In this document: one piece after another, positions 1 through 7,604 of the stretch
Layout of the letters: each line of letters starts with the position of its first letter
How positions within the stretch are numbered: position 1 is the first letter of the stretch
Assembly: GCA_009779755.1 (NCBI GenBank)
Contig: WRDO01000027.1
Span: 1-41,967, forward strand
Source of the DNA: Defluviitaleaceae bacterium
GTDB lineage: Bacteria; Bacillota; Clostridia; Lachnospirales; WQUN01
DNA: 41,967 nucleotides
Direction: 5' to 3'
Made by a program: the position numbers and the translations under genes
The notes under the pieces: generated by a model
Database searches by the model: none
What the model was told of the DNA's origin: nothing
What the model saw: the letters and a program-made list of their open reading frames with translations, nothing else

Positions 1-305
1 GAAAATACGAGCAGGTTGTCGTAGGCGTCGAGGTTTTCGTACAGGCCGGAGTTGTCGGACACGATGCCGATTTGGTTGTAGATTTCGTGGTTGAGCGTGG
101 TCGTGTCGCGGCCCAGGATCGTCGCCTTACCCGTATTCTGCCGAAGCTGCCCGGTCAGCATCTTGATCGTGGTCGTTTTGCCCGCGCCGCTGGGCCCCAG
201 GAAGCCGATCAGCTCTCCTTTGGCGATCGTAATCGAAACGTTGTTGATGACGGTCTTCGCGCCGAACGACTTGCATACGTCCGACATGGTGATTACGTGG
301 TCCAT
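1..305 (-). CDS. ABC transporter ATP-binding protein, 5' part only
   Basis: This is the N-terminal ~101 residues of an ABC transporter ATPase; the 3' end lies beyond the left edge. The reverse-strand translation begins MDHVITMSDVCKSFG and contains the Walker A motif GPSGAGKTT, followed by the Q-loop region (NQIGIVSDNSGLYENL). The short spacing between strand 1 and Walker A, and the Q-loop region, resemble the exporter/bacitracin-resistance (BcrA-like) class. The ATG is preceded by AAGGAAAGG at a somewhat long spacing. It is divergent from a GHKL kinase/LytTR regulator pair, an arrangement often seen for peptide-export or peptide-resistance transporters; that link is inference. Signature and Walker B motifs are outside the window, so the subclass is unsure. 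Confidence 0.88.
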   Translation of the reverse strand, partial: MDHVITMSDVCKSFGAKTVINNVSITIAKGELIGFLGPSGAGKTTTIKMLTGQLRQNTGKATILGRDTTTLNHEIYNQIGIVSDNSGLYENLDAYDNLLVF

Positions 306-338
306 GGATGTGATGTCCTTTCCTTGTGTGATTCTTTT

Positions 339-368
339 ATTATAAACGATTATAAAGCGGTATGTCGG
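339..368 (-). promoter_or_regulatory. Candidate promoter for the ABC transporter gene
   Basis: On the minus strand there is a perfect TATAAT (339-344 on the plus strand as ATTATA) with CCGACA 18 bp upstream as a weak -35. A second TATAAT lies about 10 bp further upstream. The predicted transcript would start some 25-30 bp before the ATG. Confidence 0.45.
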
Positions 369-471
369 GTTTACGGATAAAATGGCACGGATTTCGGATT
401 AACGGCAACGCGTGTATATGCCGTCCGGTGCCGGGCGTGTGATAAAATATCCCGAAACAGGAGGGATGAAA

Positions 472-1791
472 ATGGATATTATCATGATGTTCGCCGTTTT
501 GGGGTTTTTCCTGTTCATGGCTTTATGCTCGGAGAGTATGCTGCTGCTTTCGGTGAAGAATAAGAAAAGGGAATTCGTTGTTTCCATAATCATCGGGTTT
601 ATTTACGGTGTTTGTACGCAGTTCATTCCCGTGGGGATGATTGGGTACGCCACCGCGGGGACGTTCCTCTTGATTAATATGATCGTTTATAAAAAGATCA
701 AGGTTGCGTTATTATCTACGGTGTATGCCTTGCCGATTTTGTTGGCGTTTATGACGCTGACCGTTTTGCAACTTAAAACGCTGGGCAGGGAGCCGTTTTT
801 TTATGACCCTCTCGGAGCGGTTTTACTAATCGTAAACGTTGCCGTTTTGCTCGGGGCTACGTTTTTTATTAAACGGTTCCTTAAAAAGCGCATAGATATG
901 AATATCTTTAACAACAGGATTATCCACTTCCTGATGATCAACGCGGGTGTCGCGCTGGTGCTTATGTACATGTACAGCGGCGCGGACAACGTCTTATACC
1001 GCATATTCCCCGAAGGGACGAACCCCGCTTATTTCGCCTTCCTCGCGTTCTTCGTTTCGACTGCGTTTACCTTCGCGTTGATCTTGCGTTATATCTCCCG
1101 CGAAAATACCCTAAACGCCGAAGCGCAAATACACGAAGCCTCGCGGCAATACGTCGGCGCGCTGGAGGAATCCTACCGTTCCCTGCGCGCGGTCAAGCAC
1201 GACTACGTAAACATATTGACCTCGCTTAAGCTCCACATCGACGGCGGCGATATGGAGGGCCTCAAAAAATATTATTACGGGGAACTCGCCGAAATCAATA
1301 AATACATGCTCAACGAAAGCCGGTTGACGGACGATTTGCAAAACATCCGCCCGAGTGAAGTGAAGAGCATCATCGCGTATAAATGCGCGGAAGCGGCGGG
1401 CAAGGGGATAAACGTACACATCGAAGCGCGGGAAGCCGTCGAAGCCTTCGGCGTGTCCACCGCCGTCGTTTGCCGGTTATTGGGCATCCTGTTGGATAAC
1501 GCGATCGAGGGGGCCGTTGAAACCGCCGCCGAAATCGCGGAACCTTCCCTTAGCGTCGCCGTTTTCACCAATCCCAAATCAAAGACCTTCATCGTAAAAA
1601 ATACGTGGTTAAAAAAGGACCTTCCCTTGAGTAAAATCTTCGACCTCGGTTTTTCTACCAAGGGTGAAGGCAGGGGCGTCGGCTTACACACCCTGCGGCA
1701 ATACACGTCGAAGCTCAAGGGCCTGACCTTAAGCACGGAAACCGACGACAGCTATTTCACGCAGATACTGACCGCGGAGGACGAAGTATAA
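472..1791 (+). CDS. GHKL-domain sensor histidine kinase (AgrC-like)
   Basis: Membrane sensor kinase of the AgrC/GHKL class that should phosphorylate the LytTR regulator encoded next. The first ~205 residues form six or more hydrophobic membrane segments. A dimerisation helix follows with the phospho-acceptor region KHDY (His near residue 243). The ATPase domain has an N box (LDNAIEGA, Asn near 343) and a G box (GEGRGVGLHTL). I start it at 472 because AGGAGGG sits 6 bp upstream; an in-frame ATG at 466 abuts that site, and an upstream one at 412 lacks a site. Its stop overlaps the next ATG by one base (TAATG), so the two are probably translationally coupled. No AgrB or AgrD-like peptide gene is visible, so the ligand is unknown. 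Confidence 0.9.
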   Translation: MDIIMMFAVLGFFLFMALCSESMLLLSVKNKKREFVVSIIIGFIYGVCTQFIPVGMIGYATAGTFLLINMIVYKKIKVALLSTVYALPILLAFMTLTVLQLKTLGREPFFYDPLGAVLLIVNVAVLLGATFFIKRFLKKRIDMNIFNNRIIHFLMINAGVALVLMYMYSGADNVLYRIFPEGTNPAYFAFLAFFVSTAFTFALILRYISRENTLNAEAQIHEASRQYVGALEESYRSLRAVKHDYVNILTSLKLHIDGGDMEGLKKYYYGELAEINKYMLNESRLTDDLQNIRPSEVKSIIAYKCAEAAGKGINVHIEAREAVEAFGVSTAVVCRLLGILLDNAIEGAVETAAEIAEPSLSVAVFTNPKSKTFIVKNTWLKKDLPLSKIFDLGFSTKGEGRGVGLHTLRQYTSKLKGLTLSTETDDSYFTQILTAEDEV

Positions 1792-2513
1792 TGCTGGACA
1801 TCTATATCTGCGAGGACGACGTTAAGCAAAGGGAATCCACCGCCGCGTTTATCCGAAATTATTGCGCGGTGCAGGGGATGGACGCGGGGATCGCTTTGGC
1901 ATCGGCCGATCCTTATGAAATATTCGACGCATACGAAAAAACGCGGAACCCCGCGCTCTTTTTCTTGGATATTGACCTGGGGGTGGGGATTAACGGGATC
2001 GAACTCGCTTGTAAAATCAGGGAGCAAGGAAGGATCGCTTTTATCGTCTTCTTCACCACCCATTCCGAAATGACGCCCCTCACCTTCCGTTATAAAGTCG
2101 AAGCCCTCGATTTTATCGTAAAGGACAATACGGACAACATAAAAGGCCGCATCGCCGAATGTGTCGAAACAGCCCTTGCGCGGTATGTAATTAAAACGGC
2201 GGGTAAAACCGTCAAGCTCGCGACGGGCGGCAAAACGATTTTGCTGGACCCCGACGAAATCATCCTCATCGAAACCACCCACATACGCCACAAACTGCGC
2301 TTGCACGCCCGTAACCGCATACTGGAATTTAACGCGGAGATGAAAGACATGGAGGCGTTATTCAAAAGCGACGCCCGCTTCATCCGCTGCCACAAGTCAT
2401 ACATAATCAACAAGCATAAAATCGAAGCGGTTAATAAAAAAGGGAACACCGTCACGCTAACGGGCGGCAACGAATGTCCCCTTTCGCGCAAGGGCAAAAG
2501 GTTGATCACTTGA
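1791..2513 (+). CDS. LytTR family response regulator (AgrA-like)
   Basis: Cytoplasmic transcription regulator paired with the upstream GHKL kinase. Residues 1-125 are a receiver domain: acidic pocket CEDD near residues 7-10 and the likely phosphorylated Asp in FFLDIDLG (D60). Residues ~137-240 are a LytTR DNA-binding domain with the typical IILIETT and FIRCHKSYIINKHKI segments. Length (240 aa) fits AgrA/ComE proteins. LytTR proteins usually bind two ~9-bp direct repeats upstream of their target promoters; the divergent ABC transporter gene is the nearest plausible target, but I did not find a convincing repeat pair there. Confidence 0.92.
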   Translation: MLDIYICEDDVKQRESTAAFIRNYCAVQGMDAGIALASADPYEIFDAYEKTRNPALFFLDIDLGVGINGIELACKIREQGRIAFIVFFTTHSEMTPLTFRYKVEALDFIVKDNTDNIKGRIAECVETALARYVIKTAGKTVKLATGGKTILLDPDEIILIETTHIRHKLRLHARNRILEFNAEMKDMEALFKSDARFIRCHKSYIINKHKIEAVNKKGNTVTLTGGNECPLSRKGKRLIT

Positions 2514-2533
2514 CCGGATCGTTTAGCCGAATC

Positions 2534-2562
2534 TTGACACCCTTAACCCCGCCCGATAAAAT
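2534..2562 (+). promoter_or_regulatory. Promoter of tRNA-Arg
   Basis: Consensus TTGACA at 2534-2539 and TAAAAT at 2557-2562, separated by 17 bp, about 18 bp upstream of the tRNA 5' end. This is one of the best sigma-A-type promoters in the window. Confidence 0.8.
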
Positions 2563-2579
2563 GAGCCGCCGTAAAATAT

Positions 2580-2652
2580 GCACCCTTAGCTCAGAGGATA
2601 GAGCGTTCGGCTCCGGACCGAAAGGTCGCAGGTTCGACTCCTGCAGGGTGCG
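2580..2652 (+). tRNA. tRNA-Arg (anticodon CCG)
   Basis: A full cloverleaf can be drawn by hand: acceptor GCACCCT (2580-2586) pairs with AGGGTGC (2645-2651); D-stem GCTC/GAGC; anticodon stem TTCGG/CCGAA with loop CTCCGGA giving anticodon CCG (reads CGG, Arg); T-stem GCAGG/CCTGC with loop TTCGACT. The discriminator base is G2652. The 3' CCA is not encoded. A consensus promoter lies upstream and an intrinsic terminator just downstream, so it is a stand-alone unit. Confidence 0.96.
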
Positions 2653-2655
2653 GGA

Positions 2656-2682
2656 AAAGGAACGGGTAATGCCGTTCTTTTT
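2656..2682 (+). terminator. Intrinsic terminator of tRNA-Arg
   Basis: GAACGG (2660-2665) pairs with CCGTTC (2672-2677) around a 6-nt loop and is followed by TTTTT (2678-2682). An A-run upstream makes it partly bidirectional. It lies only 27 bp before the next start codon, so some readthrough into the oxidoreductase gene is possible. Confidence 0.75.
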
Positions 2683-2708
2683 CATTTAAACAAAGTGGAG
2701 GAATTTAC

Positions 2709-3791
2709 ATGCGTGACGGCATGAACTACGCCCCGCAGGGCAAACCCAACCCGGTGGTCAAACCCGGGGAATTTATTTTCGCCGCGGTCGGCTTGGACCA
2801 CGGCCACATCGGCGGTATGGCCAACGGTTTAATCGAAGCGGGCGCGACGTTGAAATGGATTTATGATCCGGATGAAAAAAAAGTCGCCAACTACCTAAAG
2901 ACATACCCCAACGCGAAGGCCGCCCGCAGCGAAGAAGAAGTCTTCGCCGACAAGGAAGTCGCCCTCGTCGCCTCCGCGTGTATTCCCTCCGAGCGTTGCC
3001 CCTTGGGCATCCGTGCCATGGAAGCGGGCAAGGATTACTTTGCCGACAAAGCCGCTTTTACGACGCTTGAACAAATCGGGGAAGCAAAAACCGTGACGAA
3101 AAAAACCGGCAGGAAATACGCTGTCTACTTCTCCGAGCGGCTCCATTCCGAAGCGGGTGTTTTTGCGGGGCAATTAATCCAAGAAGGCGCGATCGGTAAG
3201 GTGATCCAAACCATCGGCCTGGGCCCGCACCGCATCAATATCAAAAACCGTCCCCCGTGGTTTATGCGGCGGGAGCAAAACGGCGGCATCCTGTGCGATA
3301 TCGGTTCGCATCAAGTCGAGCAATTTATGTACTATACGGGCGCGGAGGACGCGGAAATCCTGTCCGCGCAAATAGGTAACTTTAATAACCCCGACCATCC
3401 CGGTATCGACGATTTCGGTGACTGCACCCTGCGCGGCGACAACGGCGCGGCGGGGTATTTTCGCGTGGATTGGTTCACGCCCGACGGTTTGTCGAGTTGG
3501 GGCGACGGGCGTACGTTCATCATGGGGACGGACGGCTTCATCGAAATGCGCAAATACATCGACATCGGCCGTTCCAAACGCGGCGGGCACCTCTTCATCG
3601 CCAACCAAAAAACCGAGGAATACATCGACGTGGAAGGGCGCGTGGGCTGCCCCTATTTCGGTCAGCTTATTTTGGACTGCCTTAACCGCACGGAAAACGC
3701 CATGACGCAGGCGCACGCGTTCATGGCGTCGGAATTGTGTATCAAGGCCCAAATGGTTGCGGAAAAAGCAAAGGGGATCGTACGCTTGTAA
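2709..3791 (+). CDS. Gfo/Idh/MocA family oxidoreductase
   Basis: Predicted NAD(P)-dependent sugar or polyol dehydrogenase, 360 aa, cytoplasmic. A Rossmann-type N-terminal domain starts near residue 22 (EFIFAAVGLDHGHIGGMANGL) with the following acidic strand end YDPDEKK. The family's EAGKDYFADKAAFTT segment carries the usual active-site Lys position. The C-terminal half (from ~140) is the substrate-binding alpha/beta domain with GGILCDIGSHQVEQF, the segment that usually supplies catalytic Asp and His. GGAGG lies 7 bp before the ATG. The substrate cannot be told from sequence. Its stop is 2 bp from the stop of the convergent thymidine kinase gene. Confidence 0.88.
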   Translation: MRDGMNYAPQGKPNPVVKPGEFIFAAVGLDHGHIGGMANGLIEAGATLKWIYDPDEKKVANYLKTYPNAKAARSEEEVFADKEVALVASACIPSERCPLGIRAMEAGKDYFADKAAFTTLEQIGEAKTVTKKTGRKYAVYFSERLHSEAGVFAGQLIQEGAIGKVIQTIGLGPHRINIKNRPPWFMRREQNGGILCDIGSHQVEQFMYYTGAEDAEILSAQIGNFNNPDHPGIDDFGDCTLRGDNGAAGYFRVDWFTPDGLSSWGDGRTFIMGTDGFIEMRKYIDIGRSKRGGHLFIANQKTEEYIDVEGRVGCPYFGQLILDCLNRTENAMTQAHAFMASELCIKAQMVAEKAKGIVRL

Positions 3792-3793
3792 TT

Positions 3794-4396
3794 TTACGCG
3801 GGTGGGTTTAGATAATGCCTTCTGCACACGGGCGTAAACTGTATTTCCGCTTCGCTTCCCACGTCCCCCATGACAACGTCGCTTTCGCCTTCGTATTGGG
3901 GTACGCCGTTGATTTTTAACAGATTTTTCGTAGCTTTGGCGTTGCAATATTGGCAGACATTCTTGATTTCCTCGATGGTGTCTGCCCAGTACATAAGGGC
4001 TTCGCTGCCCTCGAACAATTTACCGTCCATAAACGAGCACCGCAAACCGTAGCACAGTACGGGCAATACAAGCTCGTCCACCACCAAGGCGAGCTGGCGT
4101 ACCTGCGCGGCGGATAGGAACTGCGCCTCCTCCACAAGTACGGCGTCCAACTTTTGGCCGATGCTGCGTACCTCGCTCAGCTCGCGCAGGTTGTGGTCCG
4201 TACCCACCAGTTCCGCCGAAAAGGCGTCCACGATGGCGCGTGACTTAACCTCGCTTTGCAAACCCCAGCGGGTATCCTTGGCGGGTTTGAGTATGACCAC
4301 TTTCTTTTTTTGTTTTATGTAGTTATCCGCAACCATCAGAAGGTTCGCGGTTTTTCCGCTGTTCATCGCGCCGTAACGGAAGTATAGCTTAGCCAT
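3794..4396 (-). CDS. tdk: Thymidine kinase
   Basis: Type II thymidine kinase of the nucleotide salvage pathway (thymidine + ATP to dTMP), 200 aa from this start. The P-loop GAMNSGKT is at residues 9-16. DAVLVEEAQFLS carries the catalytic Glu, GLRCSFMDGKLF is the family's lasso region, and a zinc-binding Cys set is present (CQYC near the middle, CRRH near the C-terminus). I use the ATG at 4396, which has AAGGA 8 bp upstream; an ATG three codons earlier (4405) directly abuts that site. It follows the HD-GYP gene on the same strand after ~36 bp and probably shares its promoter. Confidence 0.95.
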   Translation of the reverse strand: MAKLYFRYGAMNSGKTANLLMVADNYIKQKKKVVILKPAKDTRWGLQSEVKSRAIVDAFSAELVGTDHNLRELSEVRSIGQKLDAVLVEEAQFLSAAQVRQLALVVDELVLPVLCYGLRCSFMDGKLFEGSEALMYWADTIEEIKNVCQYCNAKATKNLLKINGVPQYEGESDVVMGDVGSEAEIQFTPVCRRHYLNPPA

Positions 4397-4432
4397 TTGC
4401 AACATCCTTAATAAATCGTGATTATCCGTGTT

Positions 4433-5464
4433 TTAAATAAGGTTGGCGAAATCGCCGGAAATTTCCAAGAATACCTCTACGATGTTCGGGTCGAAATGGG
4501 TCCCGTCATTTTCCTTTATGATCACGACCGCGCGTTCATGGGAAAACGCGGGTTTGTAAGGCCGCTCCGAAACCAAGGCGTCATATACATCGGCCAAAGC
4601 CATAATGCGCCCATGCAACGGGATTTCCTCCCCCTTTAATCCGCGGGGATAACCCGTGCCGTCCCACCGTTCATGGTGGTTGCCCGCACACAATAACGCG
4701 CAACGCAGGAATTCCTCGTCGCCCGATTCGTTGATGATATCATTGATGATATTTTCGCCTTCTATCGTGTGGGTCTTGATCACGTCGAATTCCTCGGGGG
4801 TGAGCTTGCCGGGTTTGTTTAAAATCGTGTCGGTTACGGCGATCTTGCCCAAGTCATGCAACCGCGAGGAAGAAATGACGATGTCCGTATTCCAACCGAT
4901 CAGCTCGTCGTAATACACACCCTTTTTCAAAAGCGCGCTGATCAACAGCTTCATATAGGACGCGGTGCGCTGTATGTGCGTACCCGTCAGCTTGTCCCGA
5001 TTCTCCACCATGTTGGCCAGTACGGAGGTCATACTGTTTTGCAAACGCAGTAATTTATCCGTACGTGAACGCAAGAGCTGCGTACGTTCCTGTATGAGGG
5101 TTTCGATAGCCAAATGCTTTTTTATCCGATTGATCAGCACCGCGCCGAAGAAGGGTTTGGTGATAAAATCCATGACCCCCAGTTCAAATCCGCGTGCCTC
5201 GGTCGCCCCGTCCGATTTGCCGGTGAGGAACATGACGGGGATATCAACGTATTTTGAATTTGCCTTCAACTTCTTAAGTGCTTCGAAGCCGTCGATGTCT
5301 GGCATCATGATGTCGAGCAGGATCAGATCGGGGATCACGTCTTCCAAGAGCTCGAACATCGTAACCGCCGAAGAGATCGTAATCACTTCGTATTGATCGG
5401 ACAATACCTCTTCCGCCATCATCAGGTTCGCGCTGTTGTCATCCACTACAAAAATGGTTTTCAT
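4433..5464 (-). CDS. Response regulator with HD-GYP domain (cyclic di-GMP phosphodiesterase)
   Basis: Receiver domain (residues ~1-120; phosphorylation Asp D51 in LLDIMMPD) joined by a coiled-coil linker to an HD-GYP domain. The HD pair is in RLHDLGK (H203, D204), and HHERWDGTGYPRGL lies at 263-276 with the GYP residues intact, so cyclic di-GMP hydrolysis is likely. The start at 5464 has GAGGGA 7 bp upstream; the longer ORF start at 5512 has no site and lies inside the promoter region. The sensor kinase is not adjacent. A clear promoter is at 5501-5529. Confidence 0.93.
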   Translation of the reverse strand: MKTIFVVDDNSANLMMAEEVLSDQYEVITISSAVTMFELLEDVIPDLILLDIMMPDIDGFEALKKLKANSKYVDIPVMFLTGKSDGATEARGFELGVMDFITKPFFGAVLINRIKKHLAIETLIQERTQLLRSRTDKLLRLQNSMTSVLANMVENRDKLTGTHIQRTASYMKLLISALLKKGVYYDELIGWNTDIVISSSRLHDLGKIAVTDTILNKPGKLTPEEFDVIKTHTIEGENIINDIINESGDEEFLRCALLCAGNHHERWDGTGYPRGLKGEEIPLHGRIMALADVYDALVSERPYKPAFSHERAVVIIKENDGTHFDPNIVEVFLEISGDFANLI

Positions 5465-5500
5465 AACATCGTCCCTCGTATGTATTTTGCCCGTATTTAA

Positions 5501-5529
5501 ATCATATAACAAAATACGGTTTGCTTCAA
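5501..5529 (-). promoter_or_regulatory. Promoter of the HD-GYP / tdk unit
   Basis: Minus-strand TTGAAG (5524-5529) and TATGAT (5501-5506) with a 17-bp spacer, ~36 bp before the chosen start codon. It also argues against the longer ORF start at 5512. Confidence 0.65.
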
Positions 5530-5545
5530 TAGAGGTGATTCACAT

Positions 5546-5582
5546 AAAAAAACGCCCCGCAGGATTTGATCCGTACGGGGCG
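5546..5582 (-). terminator. Intrinsic terminator of the zinc-ribbon gene
   Basis: On the minus strand CGCCCCG pairs with CGGGGCG, with an inner GGAT/ATCC pairing, and is followed by seven T residues. It begins ~18 bp after the stop of the gene at 5601-5870. Confidence 0.85.
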
Positions 5583-5600
5583 CGGTCAGACGTATTCATT

Positions 5601-5870
5601 TTAAGCGATGGCGAACCGCTCCTCGACATACAATTGCTCTTGTGCGGGCGGTATTTCGAACGCGCCGATCCATTTCTGATAACACGCGATGCATAAATCA
5701 ATGGCATGGGATTCCCCGTCGAACGGCGAATGGTAACCCCATTGCTTGCTGAGCGATACGTGGTCCAACAAATAGCCCGAGGCATCCTTACCTACCTCTT
5801 TGCCGCACGCGTTGCAACGCACGTCCGACAATTCCCTTTTTATGACGGTCCTTTCGGAAAACAATTTCAT
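5601..5870 (-). CDS. Small zinc-ribbon-like protein of unknown function
   Basis: An 89-residue protein with two CxxC pairs, CNAC near residues 19-22 and CIAC about 50 residues later, the pattern of a rubredoxin-like or zinc-ribbon knuckle. The middle contains a WGYHSPFDGESHAIDLC segment, which I recognise as typical of a small uncharacterised Firmicute family but cannot name. I prefer the ATG at 5870, behind a G-rich stretch, over the ATG at 5897: the promoter at 5912-5940 would leave the latter only ~8 nt of leader and no ribosome binding site. It forms its own unit with a promoter and a terminator. Confidence 0.7.
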   Translation of the reverse strand: MKLFSERTVIKRELSDVRCNACGKEVGKDASGYLLDHVSLSKQWGYHSPFDGESHAIDLCIACYQKWIGAFEIPPAQEQLYVEERFAIA

Positions 5871-5911
5871 CCCCCAACCCCCCAAGCGATTGTTCATGGT
5901 TTCTGCAAAAG

Positions 5912-5940
5912 ATTATACTTTGTGACATTTATTTTGTACA
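5912..5940 (-). promoter_or_regulatory. Promoter of the zinc-ribbon gene
   Basis: Minus-strand TGTACA (5935-5940) and a perfect TATAAT (5912-5917) with a 17-bp spacer. Confidence 0.6.
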
Positions 5941-5972
5941 CAGGAAATAGAAGGATGTAATCGGCTTGTCCT

Positions 5973-6494
5973 TTAATCGTATGCCGCGTACAACGAAAAT
6001 ATCACCCGCATTACGGCGGCGTCCCCATCGAACAGGATTTGCAGGTTCCGTACATGGACCTCCCCCAAGCCGTACGCGAAAGCGAGCAACGCTTCGGCAT
6101 CCCCTTCGTATGCCGCCGAAACCCGCATTTCAAAAAGGACGCGGTTATCCCCACGTCCGTCGTCGTCATATATAGTGGGTTCGGCAGCCGTCAGCGACGT
6201 TTCCCGCAATCCCAAAGAAAAGGCTGTTTCCGTCATTTCCGTTAAGGCATCCGCCAAATTGACATACGGAAAAAGCCGTACACCCGCGTTTGCCCGTTCA
6301 TATAAAGAATCTTCCCCGTGCGCCGATTGGATGCGGCGGTATGCGGCTAGCCGATTTTCCTGCAGGCGTATCGTTTCCCGCACGCGCGTTAGGGATGATA
6401 ACGTAGGTGCTATCCAAACGATACCGACCAACAATGCCAACACGATGTTGCACAACCCGAATAACCCGTATAATTTTGAATCTATCGATTTCAC
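5973..6494 (-). CDS. Single-pass membrane protein, possibly PilO-like; unknown function
   Basis: A 173-residue protein with one hydrophobic segment at residues ~9-32, a helical, charged stretch (~33-55) that could form a coiled coil, and a C-terminal alpha/beta region ending in repeated strand-like segments (FEMRVSAAYEG, LQILFD, MRVIFSLYAAYD). This order resembles PilO/GspM-type pilus or secretion platform proteins, but no PilM, PilN or PilQ partner is present, so the resemblance is only architectural. The GTG start overlaps the stop of the upstream receiver-GGDEF gene (GTGA). A GGAGGA precedes the start with almost no spacing, which suggests translational coupling. A role with the neighbouring regulator is plausible but unproven. 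Confidence 0.65.
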   Translation of the reverse strand: MKSIDSKLYGLFGLCNIVLALLVGIVWIAPTLSSLTRVRETIRLQENRLAAYRRIQSAHGEDSLYERANAGVRLFPYVNLADALTEMTETAFSLGLRETSLTAAEPTIYDDDGRGDNRVLFEMRVSAAYEGDAEALLAFAYGLGEVHVRNLQILFDGDAAVMRVIFSLYAAYD

Positions 6495-7411
6495 TCCTCC
6501 GGTTCGACCGCGTACTCGTGTATTTCGATCCGGTTGCGCCCGCTTTCCTTTGCGCGGTTTAATGCCGCGTCCGCATATGAAATGAACTTATCCAGCGCAT
6601 TCTTTGACGGCGGCAGCCCTACGGACGCGCCGATGCTTACCGTTACGAAGGTATGCTCGCCCGCCGGATTGGGTATCGACCGCTTTTCGGTGGCTTTGCG
6701 TATACGTTCGGACACATTTTTAACGCCTATTAAATCGGTTTCGGGCATCAACACGGCAAAGGACTTGCCGCCCCAACGCGCCGCAAAGTCACCCGGGCGG
6801 TTGAGGAAACCCGTGATCGTGTTTGCTACGGCGATCAACGCTCCATCTCCCTGCTTATGCCCGTGTATGTCGTTATATTCCTTAAAACGGTCGATGTCGG
6901 CGATCATCAAGCCGATGCTCACGTTGTTTCGGTATGCCCGATCCCATTCCTCGTGCAGCCTTCTGTCGAAATATTTGCGGTTCGGTATGTTGATCAAATG
7001 GTCCATCATACTTAAGCGTTGTATGGTTTTTAATTGGTTTGAAATACGTATTTGCAGAAGGACACGCAATTTTACGATAACGGGGCTGAAGGGTTTCGTA
7101 ATATAATCCGCCGCCCCCAAGGAAAGCCCCCGTTCCTCGTCCGATTCTTCATCCAGGCTGGATATGAAAATTACGGGGATATCCCTTGTCCTCGAGCTGA
7201 CCTTAAGCAGCTCCAGCGTTTCATACCCGTCCAATTCCGGCATGATGATATCCAAGAGAATCAAATCGGGCTTATGTTCCTTGGCCATTTCAATGGCTTC
7301 CGTGCCGTTGTTGGCAATCAACAGATCATAGTCGTCCCGCAATATCTGTACCAAATGCATGATACTGATTTTCGAGTCCTCTACCACGAGGATACGGTTT
7401 TTCGTTTCCAT
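6491..7411 (-). CDS. Response regulator with degenerate GGDEF domain
   Basis: Receiver domain (residues 1-~120, phosphorylation Asp D54 in LLDIIMPELDG) followed by a GGDEF-type domain (~135-300). The fold markers are present (DIDRFKEYND, GHKQGDGAL, RWGG, SIGAS), but the signature that should read GGDEF or GGEEF is GGKSF (residues 214-218), so the metal- and GTP-contacting acidic residues are replaced. The usual DxLTGLxNR motif is also changed (DHLINIPNR). It is therefore probably inactive as a diguanylate cyclase and may act as a binding or interaction module. GGAGG lies 7 bp before the ATG. It overlaps the PilO-like gene by 4 bp. Confidence 0.9.
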   Translation of the reverse strand: METKNRILVVEDSKISIMHLVQILRDDYDLLIANNGTEAIEMAKEHKPDLILLDIIMPELDGYETLELLKVSSRTRDIPVIFISSLDEESDEERGLSLGAADYITKPFSPVIVKLRVLLQIRISNQLKTIQRLSMMDHLINIPNRKYFDRRLHEEWDRAYRNNVSIGLMIADIDRFKEYNDIHGHKQGDGALIAVANTITGFLNRPGDFAARWGGKSFAVLMPETDLIGVKNVSERIRKATEKRSIPNPAGEHTFVTVSIGASVGLPPSKNALDKFISYADAALNRAKESGRNRIEIHEYAVEPEE

Positions 7412-7435
7412 CCATCCACCTCCGCCGCAATGCGT

Positions 7436-7444
7436 ATTATATCA
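7436..7444 (-). promoter_or_regulatory. Extended -10 promoter of the receiver-GGDEF gene
   Basis: Minus-strand TGATATAAT, a perfect extended -10 element, about 25 bp before the ATG. No good -35 is visible; a run of T residues lies just upstream. Confidence 0.5.
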
Positions 7445-7551
7445 AAAAAAAGGCTGTACCGCGATATTTGTTTTATGTGATATGTTTTATAGATGCCGCG
7501 ATCCTTGCGTGCGTCCCTTGTACTACCTGACGACAGTAGGCATTTTATGAC

Positions 7552-7580
7552 ATGACGTTCTTACGGCGGACCTGTATAGT
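7552..7580 (+). promoter_or_regulatory. Candidate promoter of the AraC-type regulator
   Basis: ATGACG (7552-7557) and TATAGT (7575-7580), 17 bp apart, 25 bp before the GTG start. The -35 matches consensus at only four positions. Confidence 0.4.
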
Positions 7581-7604
7581 AATGCCGGAAAGGGGGCGTA
7601 ACCC

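Noticed and set aside
306..471. LytTR-type direct repeats upstream of the ABC transporter gene
   Set aside because: I found no pair of ~9-bp repeats at the expected spacing, so I do not claim an operator.
2474..2689. 71-codon open frame over the tRNA
   Set aside because: It runs through the tRNA-Arg gene and its promoter, and has no family motif.
3174..3947. 257-codon open frame on the minus strand
   Set aside because: It is the shadow of the oxidoreductase gene and runs into tdk; it has no ribosome binding site or family motif.
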